Below are positions 1 to 8,382 of a stretch of DNA of 64,000 bases, piece after piece; position 1 is the first letter of the stretch, and every line of letters starts with the position of its first letter. The DNA is taken from contig NZ_JANHOH010000002.1 in NCBI RefSeq assembly GCF_024498135.1, forward strand, positions 682,001 through 746,000, in the 5' to 3' direction. Source of the stretch: Mucilaginibacter aquariorum. GTDB lineage: Bacteria; Bacteroidota; Bacteroidia; Sphingobacteriales; Sphingobacteriaceae. The notes under the pieces are model-generated. The model saw only the letters and a list, made by a program, of their open reading frames with translations. It had not been told where the DNA came from and did no database searches. A program made the translations under genes and the position numbers.

Positions 1-707
1 ATACCCCCTGAAATAAACGGATTCTTTATTCCGAACTGATGCCATTCGATAATGGAGGCGATCAATATAGTAGCGGCCAGCATCCAAATCAATTGCCCTG
101 CTGTATCGAACTTTTTAGCGGTAACGGCTACGGTCCCTTTTGGTAATTTGAAACTTAGCAAAAAACCTGCGAGGCAAAACGGAATGTTGACGTAAAAGAT
201 AAAACGCCAGTTGCTGATATGGATCAGCAGGCCGCCGATCAGCGGCCCGGCAGCCAGCGCAGCACTGCCCGCAGCCGTCCAAAGCCCAACAGCCCGGATT
301 CTCGTAGAAGGCTCGTGCGCAAAAGCCTGGTTAAGAATGGCCAGGGAACTGGGGATCATGGTGGCGGCGCCGATACCCTGCAACACCCTGAAAACGACCA
401 GCCAGATCGAACTGTTTGCTAAGCCGCAGCCGGCAGAAGCGATGCAGAATATCATGATGCCCGACTGGAAGATCCTCAAAGCGCCCAAACGATCGCTTAA
501 ACTGCCTGCTGATAACATCAGCACTGCAAAAGCCAGGGTATAAGCATCCACCACCCATTGTAAAGTAGTTATACTTGCATGATAGGATTGCGCGATCTGC
601 GGCAGCGCGAGATTAACAATGGATACATCCAGCTGCGCGACGACAAAAGCTAAGCCGGTGACGGTAACTACTTGTCCGAAATTTGTATGTTTTGACGCTA
701 TATTCAA
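1..707 (-). CDS. MFS drug exporter, DHA2 family (N-terminal part, cut by window start)
   Basis: Reading the minus strand gives an open frame that runs off the left edge, so only about the first 235 residues of a roughly 460-500 residue, 14-TM proton antiporter are present. Visible are an early Asp in TM1 (QLDVSIVNLALP), the motif A loop GSLSDRLG, the motif C-like stretch GSAALAAGPLIGG and NWRFIFYVNIP, all typical of EmrB/QacA-type exporters. There is no ATG at the front of the frame; TTG at 707 (or 731) is the likely start. It is the last visible gene of a run deaminase-AraC-exporter, so it is probably induced with them from the promoter near 2230. The substrate cannot be told from sequence. 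Confidence 0.85.
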   Translation of the reverse strand, partial: MNIASKHTNFGQVVTVTGLAFVVAQLDVSIVNLALPQIAQSYHASITTLQWVVDAYTLAFAVLMLSAGSLSDRLGALRIFQSGIMIFCIASAGCGLANSSIWLVVFRVLQGIGAATMIPSSLAILNQAFAHEPSTRIRAVGLWTAAGSAALAAGPLIGGLLIHISNWRFIFYVNIPFCLAGFLLSFKLPKGTVAVTAKKFDTAGQLIWMLAATILIASIIEWHQFGIKNPFISGG

Positions 708-767
708 CTTTATAAATTTTCTGAGCGCCAAATTAAGCGTTGAATTTTTTAGGAATTTGGAACCTGA

Positions 768-1649
768 TCAAGATGCCCCCCGGTTAAATCCTATCGTATC
801 CCTGTAAAATTGCGGCGAAATATCTGTTTTGCCTTTAAAAACCCGGCTGAAATAATACTCGTCCTCATAGCCGAGTTCCCACGCGATTTCTTTAATGGTC
901 TTATCAGTAAGATATAATTCCCTTTTGGCTTCAATAATGATCCGTTCGGTGATCAGGTCTGATGGTGTTTTATTAAAATGATTTTTGGTGATCCGGGCAA
1001 GTGAAACCGGCGTCAGATTTAAAATATCGGCGTAATCGCTTGCAGAATGTTTTAACCGGAAATTGTCCTCGATCGCATTTTTCAGGTTCTGGATCAAAAA
1101 ATGTTGTTTACTGTTGGTGTTATCAGCATCCTGAAGGGTTTGCTGTTCAAGTTTTATCCTGGTGGCCATCACCAGTAATATTTTCACGTAAGAGACAAGC
1201 ACCTCATCTTTCCTGAACTCTTCGTCTTTTAATTCATTGGCTATTTGTTCGATGAGGTTTAAGATCGTTTTTTTACAACTTTTGTTGATGCAGACAAATG
1301 GCTGTTCATAGATATTGTTAAACAGAAGCCCGTTATTGGCTATTTCTTTATGGTGCCTGTAGATACAGAAAAAGTCATGATGGAACTGGATCGCGATACC
1401 TGTCAAAGTCCCTTTTGACAGCAACATAAATGGCTGGTAAGGATAGAATGCGAAAAGGGTATTTTCCTGGAAAGAATAGTCGCACATATCAACCCTGGCC
1501 AATCCTTCACCGGAAGTGATGAAGATGAGCGTGAAATAATTATTCCGCTGAATATGATCAAAATAGCTGTTATTATCGAACTCAAATAGTTTGAACGACA
1601 AATTTCCGTTCTGCTGATTGACGAGTGTATATACAGATTGAGATAACAT
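768..1649 (-). CDS. AraC family transcriptional regulator
   Basis: 293 residues. An N-terminal cupin-like sensing half (about residues 15-120) precedes a C-terminal pair of helix-turn-helix motifs (about 203-222 and 252-272, with IKEIAWELGYEDEYYFSRVF near the end), the standard AraC/XylS layout. The start codon lies 6 bp after the stop of the upstream deaminase gene, so the two are cotranscribed. AraC proteins bind direct repeats about two helical turns apart, and four promoters in this region, including its own, carry such repeats at 21 bp spacing. I infer that this protein is the activator of those promoters. The inducer is unknown. Confidence 0.93.
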   Translation of the reverse strand: MLSQSVYTLVNQQNGNLSFKLFEFDNNSYFDHIQRNNYFTLIFITSGEGLARVDMCDYSFQENTLFAFYPYQPFMLLSKGTLTGIAIQFHHDFFCIYRHHKEIANNGLLFNNIYEQPFVCINKSCKKTILNLIEQIANELKDEEFRKDEVLVSYVKILLVMATRIKLEQQTLQDADNTNSKQHFLIQNLKNAIEDNFRLKHSASDYADILNLTPVSLARITKNHFNKTPSDLITERIIIEAKRELYLTDKTIKEIAWELGYEDEYYFSRVFKGKTDISPQFYRDTIGFNRGAS

Positions 1650-1654
1650 GGTAC

Positions 1655-2173
1655 TTACGATTTAATAAATGTTTTACTGAACTGTTCGCTGAGGGCTTTA
1701 CACTCATCCGAACAAATTCCCCCGGTGATCTTCGGACCGGTTCCCCATTTTGGTACGTCCGCTGTAGACAGGATATTAAATCGGGAAGTTGAACCACCAA
1801 TATATGGTACAGAGGCCCCATATACCAGTTCAGGGATCTTGTGATGCCGGATCACGTAGGAACACATGATGCAGGGTTCATGCGTAGTATACATGATCGA
1901 TCTTTCCAATTGGTCTGCATGTCCGTTTTTTACAGCATCCCTTACCGCTAATATTTCCGCATGGTTGGTAACATCACCCGAGGACCTCCCTGATTCTATA
2001 CCTGTACCGATCACATTTCCATCAGAAACGATGATCGCGCCCACAGGTGGATTGCCGGCCGCCAAAGCGATCTTAGCAAGCTCTAAACACTGGCGCATGT
2101 AAATATTATATTCCTCTTCCATGATCTCCATTATAACGTTTGCCCCATTGGAAATTGGGATGGCACAATACAT
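1655..2173 (-). CDS. Nucleoside/cytidine deaminase-like zinc enzyme
   Basis: 172 residues with the deaminase zinc site: H71-A-E73 (proton shuttle Glu) and P100-C101-I-M-C104. This is the cytidine/guanine/tRNA-adenosine deaminase fold, which hydrolyses an amino group from a base; which base is not clear. Met15 or Met18 are alternative starts that remove a short hydrophobic leader unlike the family. It is the first gene of the deaminase-AraC-DHA2 exporter unit and is preceded by the AraC-type operator at 2253-2290 and a CATCTTTG box at 2223-2230. A base deaminase leading an exporter operon is unusual and hints at detoxification of a base analogue or of a nitrogen heterocycle; that is inference. 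Confidence 0.85.
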   Translation of the reverse strand: MYCAIPISNGANVIMEIMEEEYNIYMRQCLELAKIALAAGNPPVGAIIVSDGNVIGTGIESGRSSGDVTNHAEILAVRDAVKNGHADQLERSIMYTTHEPCIMCSYVIRHHKIPELVYGASVPYIGGSTSRFNILSTADVPKWGTGPKITGGICSDECKALSEQFSKTFIKS

Positions 2174-2222
2174 AAAATTACTTAAAAATAAATAATCATG
2201 GTGTACGCACAGGTAACCACTG

Positions 2223-2230
2223 CAAAGATG
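2223..2230 (-). promoter_or_regulatory. -7 promoter box of deaminase-AraC-exporter unit
   Basis: On the minus strand this reads CATCTTTG, a one-mismatch match to the Bacteroidota -7 box TAnnTTTG. It stands exactly 23 bp from the proximal ATGG of the AraC-type operator, the same spacing as at the three sister promoters. Confidence 0.7.
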
Positions 2231-2252
2231 TGGTAGTCTTCCTTACCGGGGA

Positions 2253-2290
2253 ATGGATAATTTTTACTTTATGATGGATGATTTTTTAAT
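2253..2290 (-). promoter_or_regulatory. AraC-type direct-repeat operator A
   Basis: Two half-sites, written on the plus strand as ATGGATAATTTTT (from 2253) and ATGGATGATTTTTT (from 2274), start exactly 21 bp apart. The proximal one occupies the -33 position of the deaminase promoter, and no TTG -33 element is visible. This fits a promoter that needs an AraC activator. Confidence 0.75.
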
Positions 2291-2373
2291 TCAAAAGCCT
2301 TGCTGTTTCCTGATATTGCAAATTTAGCCGGGCTGCAGTACTTCAACTGCTGGCAGTTTTTCCGGCACATAAT

Positions 2374-2404
2374 AAGCCGCCCCAACATAAATTGGGAACG
2401 GCTT
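2374..2404 (-). terminator. Hairpin terminator after first old-yellow-enzyme gene
   Basis: Inverted repeat AAGCCG..CCCAA / TTGGG..CGGCTT with a six-base loop, about 80 bp beyond the stop of the gene ending at 2485. Its sequence is nearly the same as the terminator at 3688-3718. The T-run on the minus strand is weak. Confidence 0.6.
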
Positions 2405-2484
2405 TTCTGAGATCAGTCATAGTAAAATCATTTCCTGCCAATATTAACACGGCAGCATAACCCTGCTATAACAGGTGTAATTTA

Positions 2485-3570
2485 TCAGGAGCCCGGGCGT
2501 ACGAAAGTTTGCCATCCCCGCATGGTTTCGATAAAGCGCTCGCTCAGGCCGCCCTGGCGCAGATATTCCGCTGTTACCGGCATCTTTGGGCTTTCGTACA
2601 GCGGATTGGCTTTGACCTGAAGCGGGAAATCCCGCTGAAGAATGCCCGCCCGCGCGATCAGTACGAAGTCACAGCCTTCATCCAGTAATTCGCCCGCACG
2701 CTGCGCACTGTAGATCTTTCCGGCTGCCCCTAAACGGACGCCTTTGCGGGGAAGTTCGGTAAATATGCTGAGCAGGGTCTTTCCCTGGAATGTTCCTTCC
2801 CTGACGACCTGGGCCGAATCCCATAAGGCCAGGTCCAGGTAGTCGATCAACTCACGGTCAAAGATCTCTGCGGTGATCTCCCGCAGTTCCTCCAGGCGCA
2901 GTCCGTAGCGCTCGATAGATAAGCGCCAGCCGATCTGGAAATCCGGTCCGCAGGCCCGGCGAATGCCCTCAATGACCTCGATCGTGAAACGCGCGCGGTT
3001 CTCTACGCTGCCGCCATATTTATCCGTCCGGTCATTCAGATTCGGCGACAGGAATTCCGAAAGGATCCATCCGAAAGCGCCGTGAACTGAGACCCCGTCG
3101 AAACCAGCCAGCTGTGCTCTTTTGGCCGCCGCTATAAAACTGTCCCGGATCCGCTCTACCTCTTCGGTCGTGATCGCTTTGACACCTTTTACCGTTTTGT
3201 CTGACGCAGGTGCGGGAATTCCCCCGACTTCCGGAACGGCCCGATGGCCGGCGTGGTGTAACTGCACTGCCGATAATGCGCCGCCTTCGCGGATCGCTGT
3301 AGCCATACTGGTCAGCCCCGGCAAGTGGTTATCACTGTGGATTCCCAGTTGCCGCTCAAACGCGATACCCCCGGCTTCTACGGTAGCCGCACTGGTTTGG
3401 ATCAACGCGTAACCGCTTTGCGCAAGCTGCTCGATCCAAAATTGGTCGTATTCTGATGCTGTTCCGTCAAATTCACTTTGCTGGCTGGTCAAAGGTGCCA
3501 TCATGAAACGGTTTCTCATTGCCTTGCCGTGCAGCAAAGTAAGGGGTTTGAATAGATCACAGACTGCCAT
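2485..3570 (-). CDS. Old yellow enzyme family flavin oxidoreductase (copy 1)
   Basis: 361 residues, TIM-barrel FMN protein of the NADH:flavin oxidoreductase/OYE family, which reduces activated alkenes, quinones or nitro compounds. I start it at 3570 (MAVCDLFKP), matching its paralogue at 11710-12798; the longer frame reaching 3699 would run through the promoter and operator. The usual catalytic stretch H-x-x-(H/N)-x-Y is here H163-G-A-F166-G-W168, so the second ligand residue and the proton-donor Tyr are both replaced; the common Q-L-x-H-x-G-R motif reads VQLHHAGH. Single-gene unit with its own AraC-type operator. Confidence 0.92.
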   Translation of the reverse strand: MAVCDLFKPLTLLHGKAMRNRFMMAPLTSQQSEFDGTASEYDQFWIEQLAQSGYALIQTSAATVEAGGIAFERQLGIHSDNHLPGLTSMATAIREGGALSAVQLHHAGHRAVPEVGGIPAPASDKTVKGVKAITTEEVERIRDSFIAAAKRAQLAGFDGVSVHGAFGWILSEFLSPNLNDRTDKYGGSVENRARFTIEVIEGIRRACGPDFQIGWRLSIERYGLRLEELREITAEIFDRELIDYLDLALWDSAQVVREGTFQGKTLLSIFTELPRKGVRLGAAGKIYSAQRAGELLDEGCDFVLIARAGILQRDFPLQVKANPLYESPKMPVTAEYLRQGGLSERFIETMRGWQTFVRPGS

Positions 3571-3611
3571 TTCGATTAAGTTTATTGATATTGTTTTTAT
3601 ATACTCTATGA

Positions 3612-3619
3612 CAAAGATG
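3612..3619 (-). promoter_or_regulatory. -7 promoter box of old-yellow-enzyme copy 1
   Basis: Minus strand CATCTTTG, identical to the box at 2223-2230 and again 23 bp from the proximal ATGG of the operator. It implies a leader of about 35 nt before the ATG at 3570. Confidence 0.7.
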
Positions 3620-3641
3620 CCATTGAAATTGCCCCTATAGA

Positions 3642-3678
3642 ATGGATGATTTGCACTATCTGATGGATGATTTTGGAT
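3642..3678 (-). promoter_or_regulatory. AraC-type direct-repeat operator B
   Basis: Half-sites ATGGATGATTTGC (from 3642) and ATGGATGATTTTG (from 3663), exactly 21 bp apart, with the conserved spacer ACTATCTG between them. Same geometry relative to the -7 box as the three other copies. Confidence 0.78.
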
Positions 3679-3687
3679 ATCGTAAAA

Positions 3688-3718
3688 AAGCCACCCCAAC
3701 CGAAGTTGGGAATGGCTT
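3688..3718 (-). terminator. Intrinsic terminator of the RND efflux operon
   Basis: On the minus strand a stem AAGCC..CCCAAC / GTTGGG..GGCTT with a four-base loop is followed by a run of six T. It lies 26 bp beyond the end of the outer membrane factor gene. Confidence 0.85.
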
Positions 3719-3743
3719 CCCTCACATCACTCATCAATAAAGA

Positions 3744-5150
3744 TTATTTCCAGCCACCGCCAAGCGAGCGGTAAAGCTCTGCTACGGCACTTAACTGCTG
3801 GCGCTTAACCGAGGCCAGTTCGAGTTCACTTTGCAGCACATTACTTTGGGCCGTGATCACCTCCAGGTAGTTAGCCATGCCATTTTTAAATAACAGGTTG
3901 GCATTGCCTGTAGCCTGCTGCAGGGTGGTTACACGATTTGCAGCAATGGCCTGCCGTTCTTTCAATTTTTCAATTTTTACGAGGGCATCCGATACTTCAC
4001 CAACGGCATTGAGTACCGACTGGCGGAATTGCAGCACGACCTTCTCGCGCTCAATTTTTGATACCTCGTATTGGGTTTTTAATTTTTTGCGGTTAAATAT
4101 GGGTTGCAAAACACTACCCGCTACCGTGCCGAATAAGGATGCCGGTATATTGAACCAGTTACTGGCCTTTAAGGAGTTTACGCCACCCGCGGCTGTTATA
4201 TTCAGCACGGGATACATGTTGGCTTTATTGAAACCAACATTTGCATTGGCGACATTAAGCGCTAATTCGGCACTCCGTACATCCGGTCTGCGGCTCACGA
4301 CTACTGATGGCACCCCGGTCGGCACGCCCTCTGTTACCCTAAGCTGATCTAAACGCGTATTGCGTCCGATCTGAGCAGGCAAAGCACCGGTAAGGATGCG
4401 CAGGGCATTTTCCTGTATGGCGATGTTCTGCTCAAATTCGGGCACCAGTTGGGCGGCTGCCAGCTGCTGTGCTTCGGCCTGCTGAACAGCCAGGGAAGTC
4501 ACCTGTCCCGCCTGCAACTGCAATTTGATAATTTGAAGGGTACTATCGTTCAGCCTTACATTGCGACGGGCAATGTCCAGCTGTTCGTCCAGCATCAACA
4601 GGTTATAATACCCTTGTGATACCGATGAGACGATATTGGTTTGGATCGCCTTCCTGGCTTCAGCGGTCTGCAGGTATTGCGCCAGCGCGGCTTTACTCTG
4701 ATTACGGATCTTACCCCAGATATCGGCCTCCCATGATAACGAAAGATTAGCGCTGTAATCTTCGATATGGTTAGTACCTAAAAACTGGCCTACGGTTAAA
4801 CCATTCAAACTATTGTTTGACGGGTTGCTGGTATTCGCCGAAACGTTCAGGTTGACCTGTGGCGTGTAATTAAATTTGGTCTGTTTGAACAGCAGCCGCG
4901 AGGATTCGATGTTTTTTAATGCGATCTGCATATCATAGTTGTTGCTGATCGCACTATCGATCAGCTGTTGCAGGGTAGCATCAGTAAAAAAGTTTTTCCA
5001 CTGTATGTCAGCAATGCTGCTTGTATCGGCAGTGGCAACGGCATTCCTGAAAGCAGCAGGCAATGCCGGTTTCGGTGTTTCTATGTTCCTGGAAACGTTG
5101 CAGGCGCTTATGATCATCAGTAAGGTGAGCCCGCTTATTATTTTTTTCAT
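3744..5150 (-). CDS. Outer membrane efflux lipoprotein, NodT/TolC family
   Basis: 468 residues. The N-terminus MKKIISGLTLLMIISAC is a lipoprotein signal with lipobox ISAC, as in NodT-type outer membrane factors. The rest shows the repeated alpha-helical/beta-strand halves of TolC proteins, with SRRPDVRSAELAL marking the start of the second half. It is the exit duct of a tripartite pump: adaptor (8383-9519), permease (5168-8371) and this gene follow each other on the minus strand with gaps of 11-17 bp, and a terminator follows directly. The whole unit is probably repressed by the TetR protein encoded upstream. Confidence 0.95.
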   Translation of the reverse strand: MKKIISGLTLLMIISACNVSRNIETPKPALPAAFRNAVATADTSSIADIQWKNFFTDATLQQLIDSAISNNYDMQIALKNIESSRLLFKQTKFNYTPQVNLNVSANTSNPSNNSLNGLTVGQFLGTNHIEDYSANLSLSWEADIWGKIRNQSKAALAQYLQTAEARKAIQTNIVSSVSQGYYNLLMLDEQLDIARRNVRLNDSTLQIIKLQLQAGQVTSLAVQQAEAQQLAAAQLVPEFEQNIAIQENALRILTGALPAQIGRNTRLDQLRVTEGVPTGVPSVVVSRRPDVRSAELALNVANANVGFNKANMYPVLNITAAGGVNSLKASNWFNIPASLFGTVAGSVLQPIFNRKKLKTQYEVSKIEREKVVLQFRQSVLNAVGEVSDALVKIEKLKERQAIAANRVTTLQQATGNANLLFKNGMANYLEVITAQSNVLQSELELASVKRQQLSAVAELYRSLGGGWK

Positions 5151-5167
5151 TTGTTGAGATATTGATA

Positions 5168-8100
5168 TTATGATAATTCCGGTTCTAACTTTTTGATATC
5201 ATGCCCGTCTTTAGCATCGTCCGGATGTTTTTCAACAGGTGCCCCGCTAACTTTTTCCTGCAGGTGCTGGAATATGATGAACAGGACCGGTATAATGAAC
5301 AAGCCTAATAACACACCGGATACCATGCCGCCGGCTGCGCCGATACTGATAGAATGGTTACCCTGCGCAGATGGCCCTGTAGCAATACTCATCGGAAACA
5401 ATCCGGCCACGAACGCAACCGAGGTCATGATGATCGGGCGGAGCCTGAGTTTCGCTGCTTCTATCGCTGCTGAAACCAGCGACTGCCCGGCCTTTCTTCG
5501 CTGAACGGCAAACTCCACGATCAGGATCGCATTCTTAGCGAGCAAACCAACCAGCATGATCAGGGCGACCTGTACATAGATGCTGTTGGAAATACCCGTT
5601 AACCCGATGGCCACGAAAACACCGAATATTCCGGCAGGTAACGATAAGATTACCGCCAATGGAAGGATATAACTTTCGTATTGCGCTGCCAGCAAGAAGT
5701 AGACAAACACCAGACATAAGATAAAGACAAGTGTTGATTGCCCCCCGGATGCGATCTCTTCACGCGTTTGACCGGAGAATTCGTAGGAATAGCCTTCCGG
5801 CAGTTGCTTTGCAGCTACTTCCTCAACCGCTTTGATAGCAGCACCGGAACTGAACCCGGTCTTCGGTATGGCGTTGACCGAGATCGAATTAAACATGTTA
5901 TATCTGGAAACCGTCTCTGATCCATATACACGGGTTAGTTTCACCAGCGTGTTCATTGGAACCATATCACCCATTTTGTTCTTAACAAAAACACGGTCTA
6001 TGGATGACGGATCCGCCCGGTCAACAATATCCGCCTGCACCATCACGCGGTAATATTTACCAAAACGGTTAAAGTCTGATGCCTGGGCGCTGCCGAAATA
6101 AGCCTGCATCGTTTCCAGAATATCTTTTACGTTGACACCCAATTGACCTGCTTTGTCATCATCGATTTCCATCTGTAACTGTGGATAATCAGCTTTAAAA
6201 CTGGTAAAGGCTACGCCAATTTCGGGGCGTTTCATTAATTCTGCGATAAACTGCTGGGAGATATTACTGAACTTATCCAGTTTACCACCTGTTCTATCCT
6301 GCAGCACCAGGTCTAATGCTTCCACGCTGCTGAAACCCGGAACTGTCGGGAAACTGAAAACGAACGCACCGGCGCCGGTAATGGCACTCATTTTACCTCT
6401 TGCCACATCCATAACCGCATCGAGGTTTCTTACTTTACCCCGCTCTTTGTTCGGCTTCAGTAAAATATAGATGATCCCTTTGGACGGGCTCATGGAGTTG
6501 GTCAATACGTCAAAACCGGAAATGGCGGTCACAAAGCGCACAGCATCCATTTTCTTTAAGCTGATCTCTGCTTCTTTCATTACCTTTTGCGTACCGTCCA
6601 GTGTGGTACCGGATGGTGTATTCACAGCAATAGCGATGAATCCCTGATCTTCGGTGGGTATAAATGCGGACGGCGTAAATTTAATCAATACCACCGTAGC
6701 CACCGTTACCAGTGCTAAACCAGCCATGCTGAGCCATTTATGATTGATCAGGAATTTTAAGCCGCCTATATAACGATTGGTTATGGCGTTAAAACTGCTG
6801 TTGAACCCAATGAAGAACTTTTCTTTAAAGCTTCTGTTGACAGGTGTTCCTTCTACATGATCGTGCGAATGGACATCTTTCAGGAACAATGCAGCTAATG
6901 CCGGGCTTAAAGTTAAAGCATTCACTGCCGAAATGACGATTGCTATGGCCATGGTAAAGGCAAACTGGCGGTAGAACAGGCCGGTTGAACCTTCCATAGA
7001 ACCCACCGGCACGAACACGGCTGCCATCACCAACGTGATAGAGATGATCGCACCGGAAATTTCATGCATGGCTTCATGGGTAGCCGCTTTCGCCCCCAGG
7101 CCTTTATGCTCCATCTTGGCATGGACCGCCTCGACAACCACGATCGCATCATCCACTACGATACCGATGGCCAGGATCAGGGCAAACAGGGTCAGTAAGT
7201 TGATCGAGAAACCAAAGATATGCATGAAAAAGAATGTGCCCAATATCGCCACGGGGACAGCAATAGCCGGGATCAATGTCGACCGGAAATCCTGCAGGAA
7301 CAGGAATACCACGATGAATACCAAAACAAATGCTTCTATCAGTGTGTCTTTAACCTGGTCAATTGATTCATCCAAAGCTATTTTAGTACTAAAAAAGATC
7401 TGGTGTTTGATCCCTGCCGGAAAGCTTTTCGAGGCCTTTTCCATCGCTTTTCTTACCGCGATCTGCGTCTCATTTGCGTTGGCACCTGATAACTGAAGGA
7501 TACCGAGGACCACACCTTTTTTACCGCTTAAACGCGTTAAGCTGTTGTAAGAAAAAGTACCTAATTCCACTCTCGCCACATCTTTTAAGCGAAGTACTGA
7601 TCCGTCGGCATTGGATCTGATCGCAATATTCTCATATTCTTCCGGCTTGGTTAACTTACCTTTGTATTTGATCACATATTCGAATATCTCCTCACTGTGC
7701 TGACCGAATTTACCCGGCGCGGCTTCCAGACTTTTATCCTGGATGGCTCGTGTCACTTCGTCGGGAGTGACCTGGTGGGCCGACATTTGTGAAGGGTTTA
7801 ACCATACCCGCATAGAATAATCCTTGGACCCGCCGTATATGCTTGCCTGGCCCACGCCCGGAATACGTTTTAATTCAGGGAGGATGTTGATCTCTGCATA
7901 ATTGCCCACAAAGGTCTGGTCATATTTTGATTCATCCTCCGTATACAGGCCGATACCCATCATGAAGGTAACGTGTTGCTTGGAAGTGGTGATCCCTTGC
8001 TGGATAACTTCAGCGGGTAAATGACTTAATGCCTGTGATACCCGGTTTTGTACGTTGATCGCTGCCTGGTCCGGGTTAGTGCCCAGTTTGAAGTAAACGG

Positions 8101-8371
8101 CAATCGATAAGGTACCATCATTACTGGCAGTTGAATTCATATAGGTCATATCTTCAACACCGTTGATGGATTCCTCCAGCGATGGTGCTACGGAACGCAA
8201 CACGGTTTCTGCATTCGCGCCCGGATAAAGAGCACTTACCACTACAGAGGGCGGTGCAATATCGGGGAACTGTTGTATGGGCAACTTGATCAAACTGATC
8301 ACACCCAATATCACCAGTATGATGGAGATCACTGTCGCCAATACTGGTCTTTGTATAAATACTTTGAACAT
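5168..8371 (-). CDS. RND efflux permease, HAE1 (AcrB-like)
   Basis: 1067 residues, the full length of an AcrB-type inner membrane pump: 12 TM segments and two large periplasmic loops. The proton-relay pair is present in TM4 (GIVVDDAIVVVEAV, Asp near residues 405-407) and the matching Lys in TM10 (LLAKNAILIVEFA). The start FIQRPVLATVISIILVILG is typical of TM1. It exports amphiphilic drugs or metabolites by proton antiport together with the flanking adaptor and outer membrane factor. Compare the second RND permease at 16218-19457, which lacks the same relay residues. Confidence 0.97.
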   Translation of the reverse strand: MFKVFIQRPVLATVISIILVILGVISLIKLPIQQFPDIAPPSVVVSALYPGANAETVLRSVAPSLEESINGVEDMTYMNSTASNDGTLSIAVYFKLGTNPDQAAINVQNRVSQALSHLPAEVIQQGITTSKQHVTFMMGIGLYTEDESKYDQTFVGNYAEINILPELKRIPGVGQASIYGGSKDYSMRVWLNPSQMSAHQVTPDEVTRAIQDKSLEAAPGKFGQHSEEIFEYVIKYKGKLTKPEEYENIAIRSNADGSVLRLKDVARVELGTFSYNSLTRLSGKKGVVLGILQLSGANANETQIAVRKAMEKASKSFPAGIKHQIFFSTKIALDESIDQVKDTLIEAFVLVFIVVFLFLQDFRSTLIPAIAVPVAILGTFFFMHIFGFSINLLTLFALILAIGIVVDDAIVVVEAVHAKMEHKGLGAKAATHEAMHEISGAIISITLVMAAVFVPVGSMEGSTGLFYRQFAFTMAIAIVISAVNALTLSPALAALFLKDVHSHDHVEGTPVNRSFKEKFFIGFNSSFNAITNRYIGGLKFLINHKWLSMAGLALVTVATVVLIKFTPSAFIPTEDQGFIAIAVNTPSGTTLDGTQKVMKEAEISLKKMDAVRFVTAISGFDVLTNSMSPSKGIIYILLKPNKERGKVRNLDAVMDVARGKMSAITGAGAFVFSFPTVPGFSSVEALDLVLQDRTGGKLDKFSNISQQFIAELMKRPEIGVAFTSFKADYPQLQMEIDDDKAGQLGVNVKDILETMQAYFGSAQASDFNRFGKYYRVMVQADIVDRADPSSIDRVFVKNKMGDMVPMNTLVKLTRVYGSETVSRYNMFNSISVNAIPKTGFSSGAAIKAVEEVAAKQLPEGYSYEFSGQTREEIASGGQSTLVFILCLVFVYFLLAAQYESYILPLAVILSLPAGIFGVFVAIGLTGISNSIYVQVALIMLVGLLAKNAILIVEFAVQRRKAGQSLVSAAIEAAKLRLRPIIMTSVAFVAGLFPMSIATGPSAQGNHSISIGAAGGMVSGVLLGLFIIPVLFIIFQHLQEKVSGAPVEKHPDDAKDGHDIKKLEPELS

Positions 8372-8382
8372 GGTCGTAAAAC

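Noticed and set aside
3571-3699. Longer N-terminus for old-yellow-enzyme copy 1
   Set aside because: It would be translated from inside the operator and ahead of the -7 box; the paralogue starts at the equivalent of 3570.
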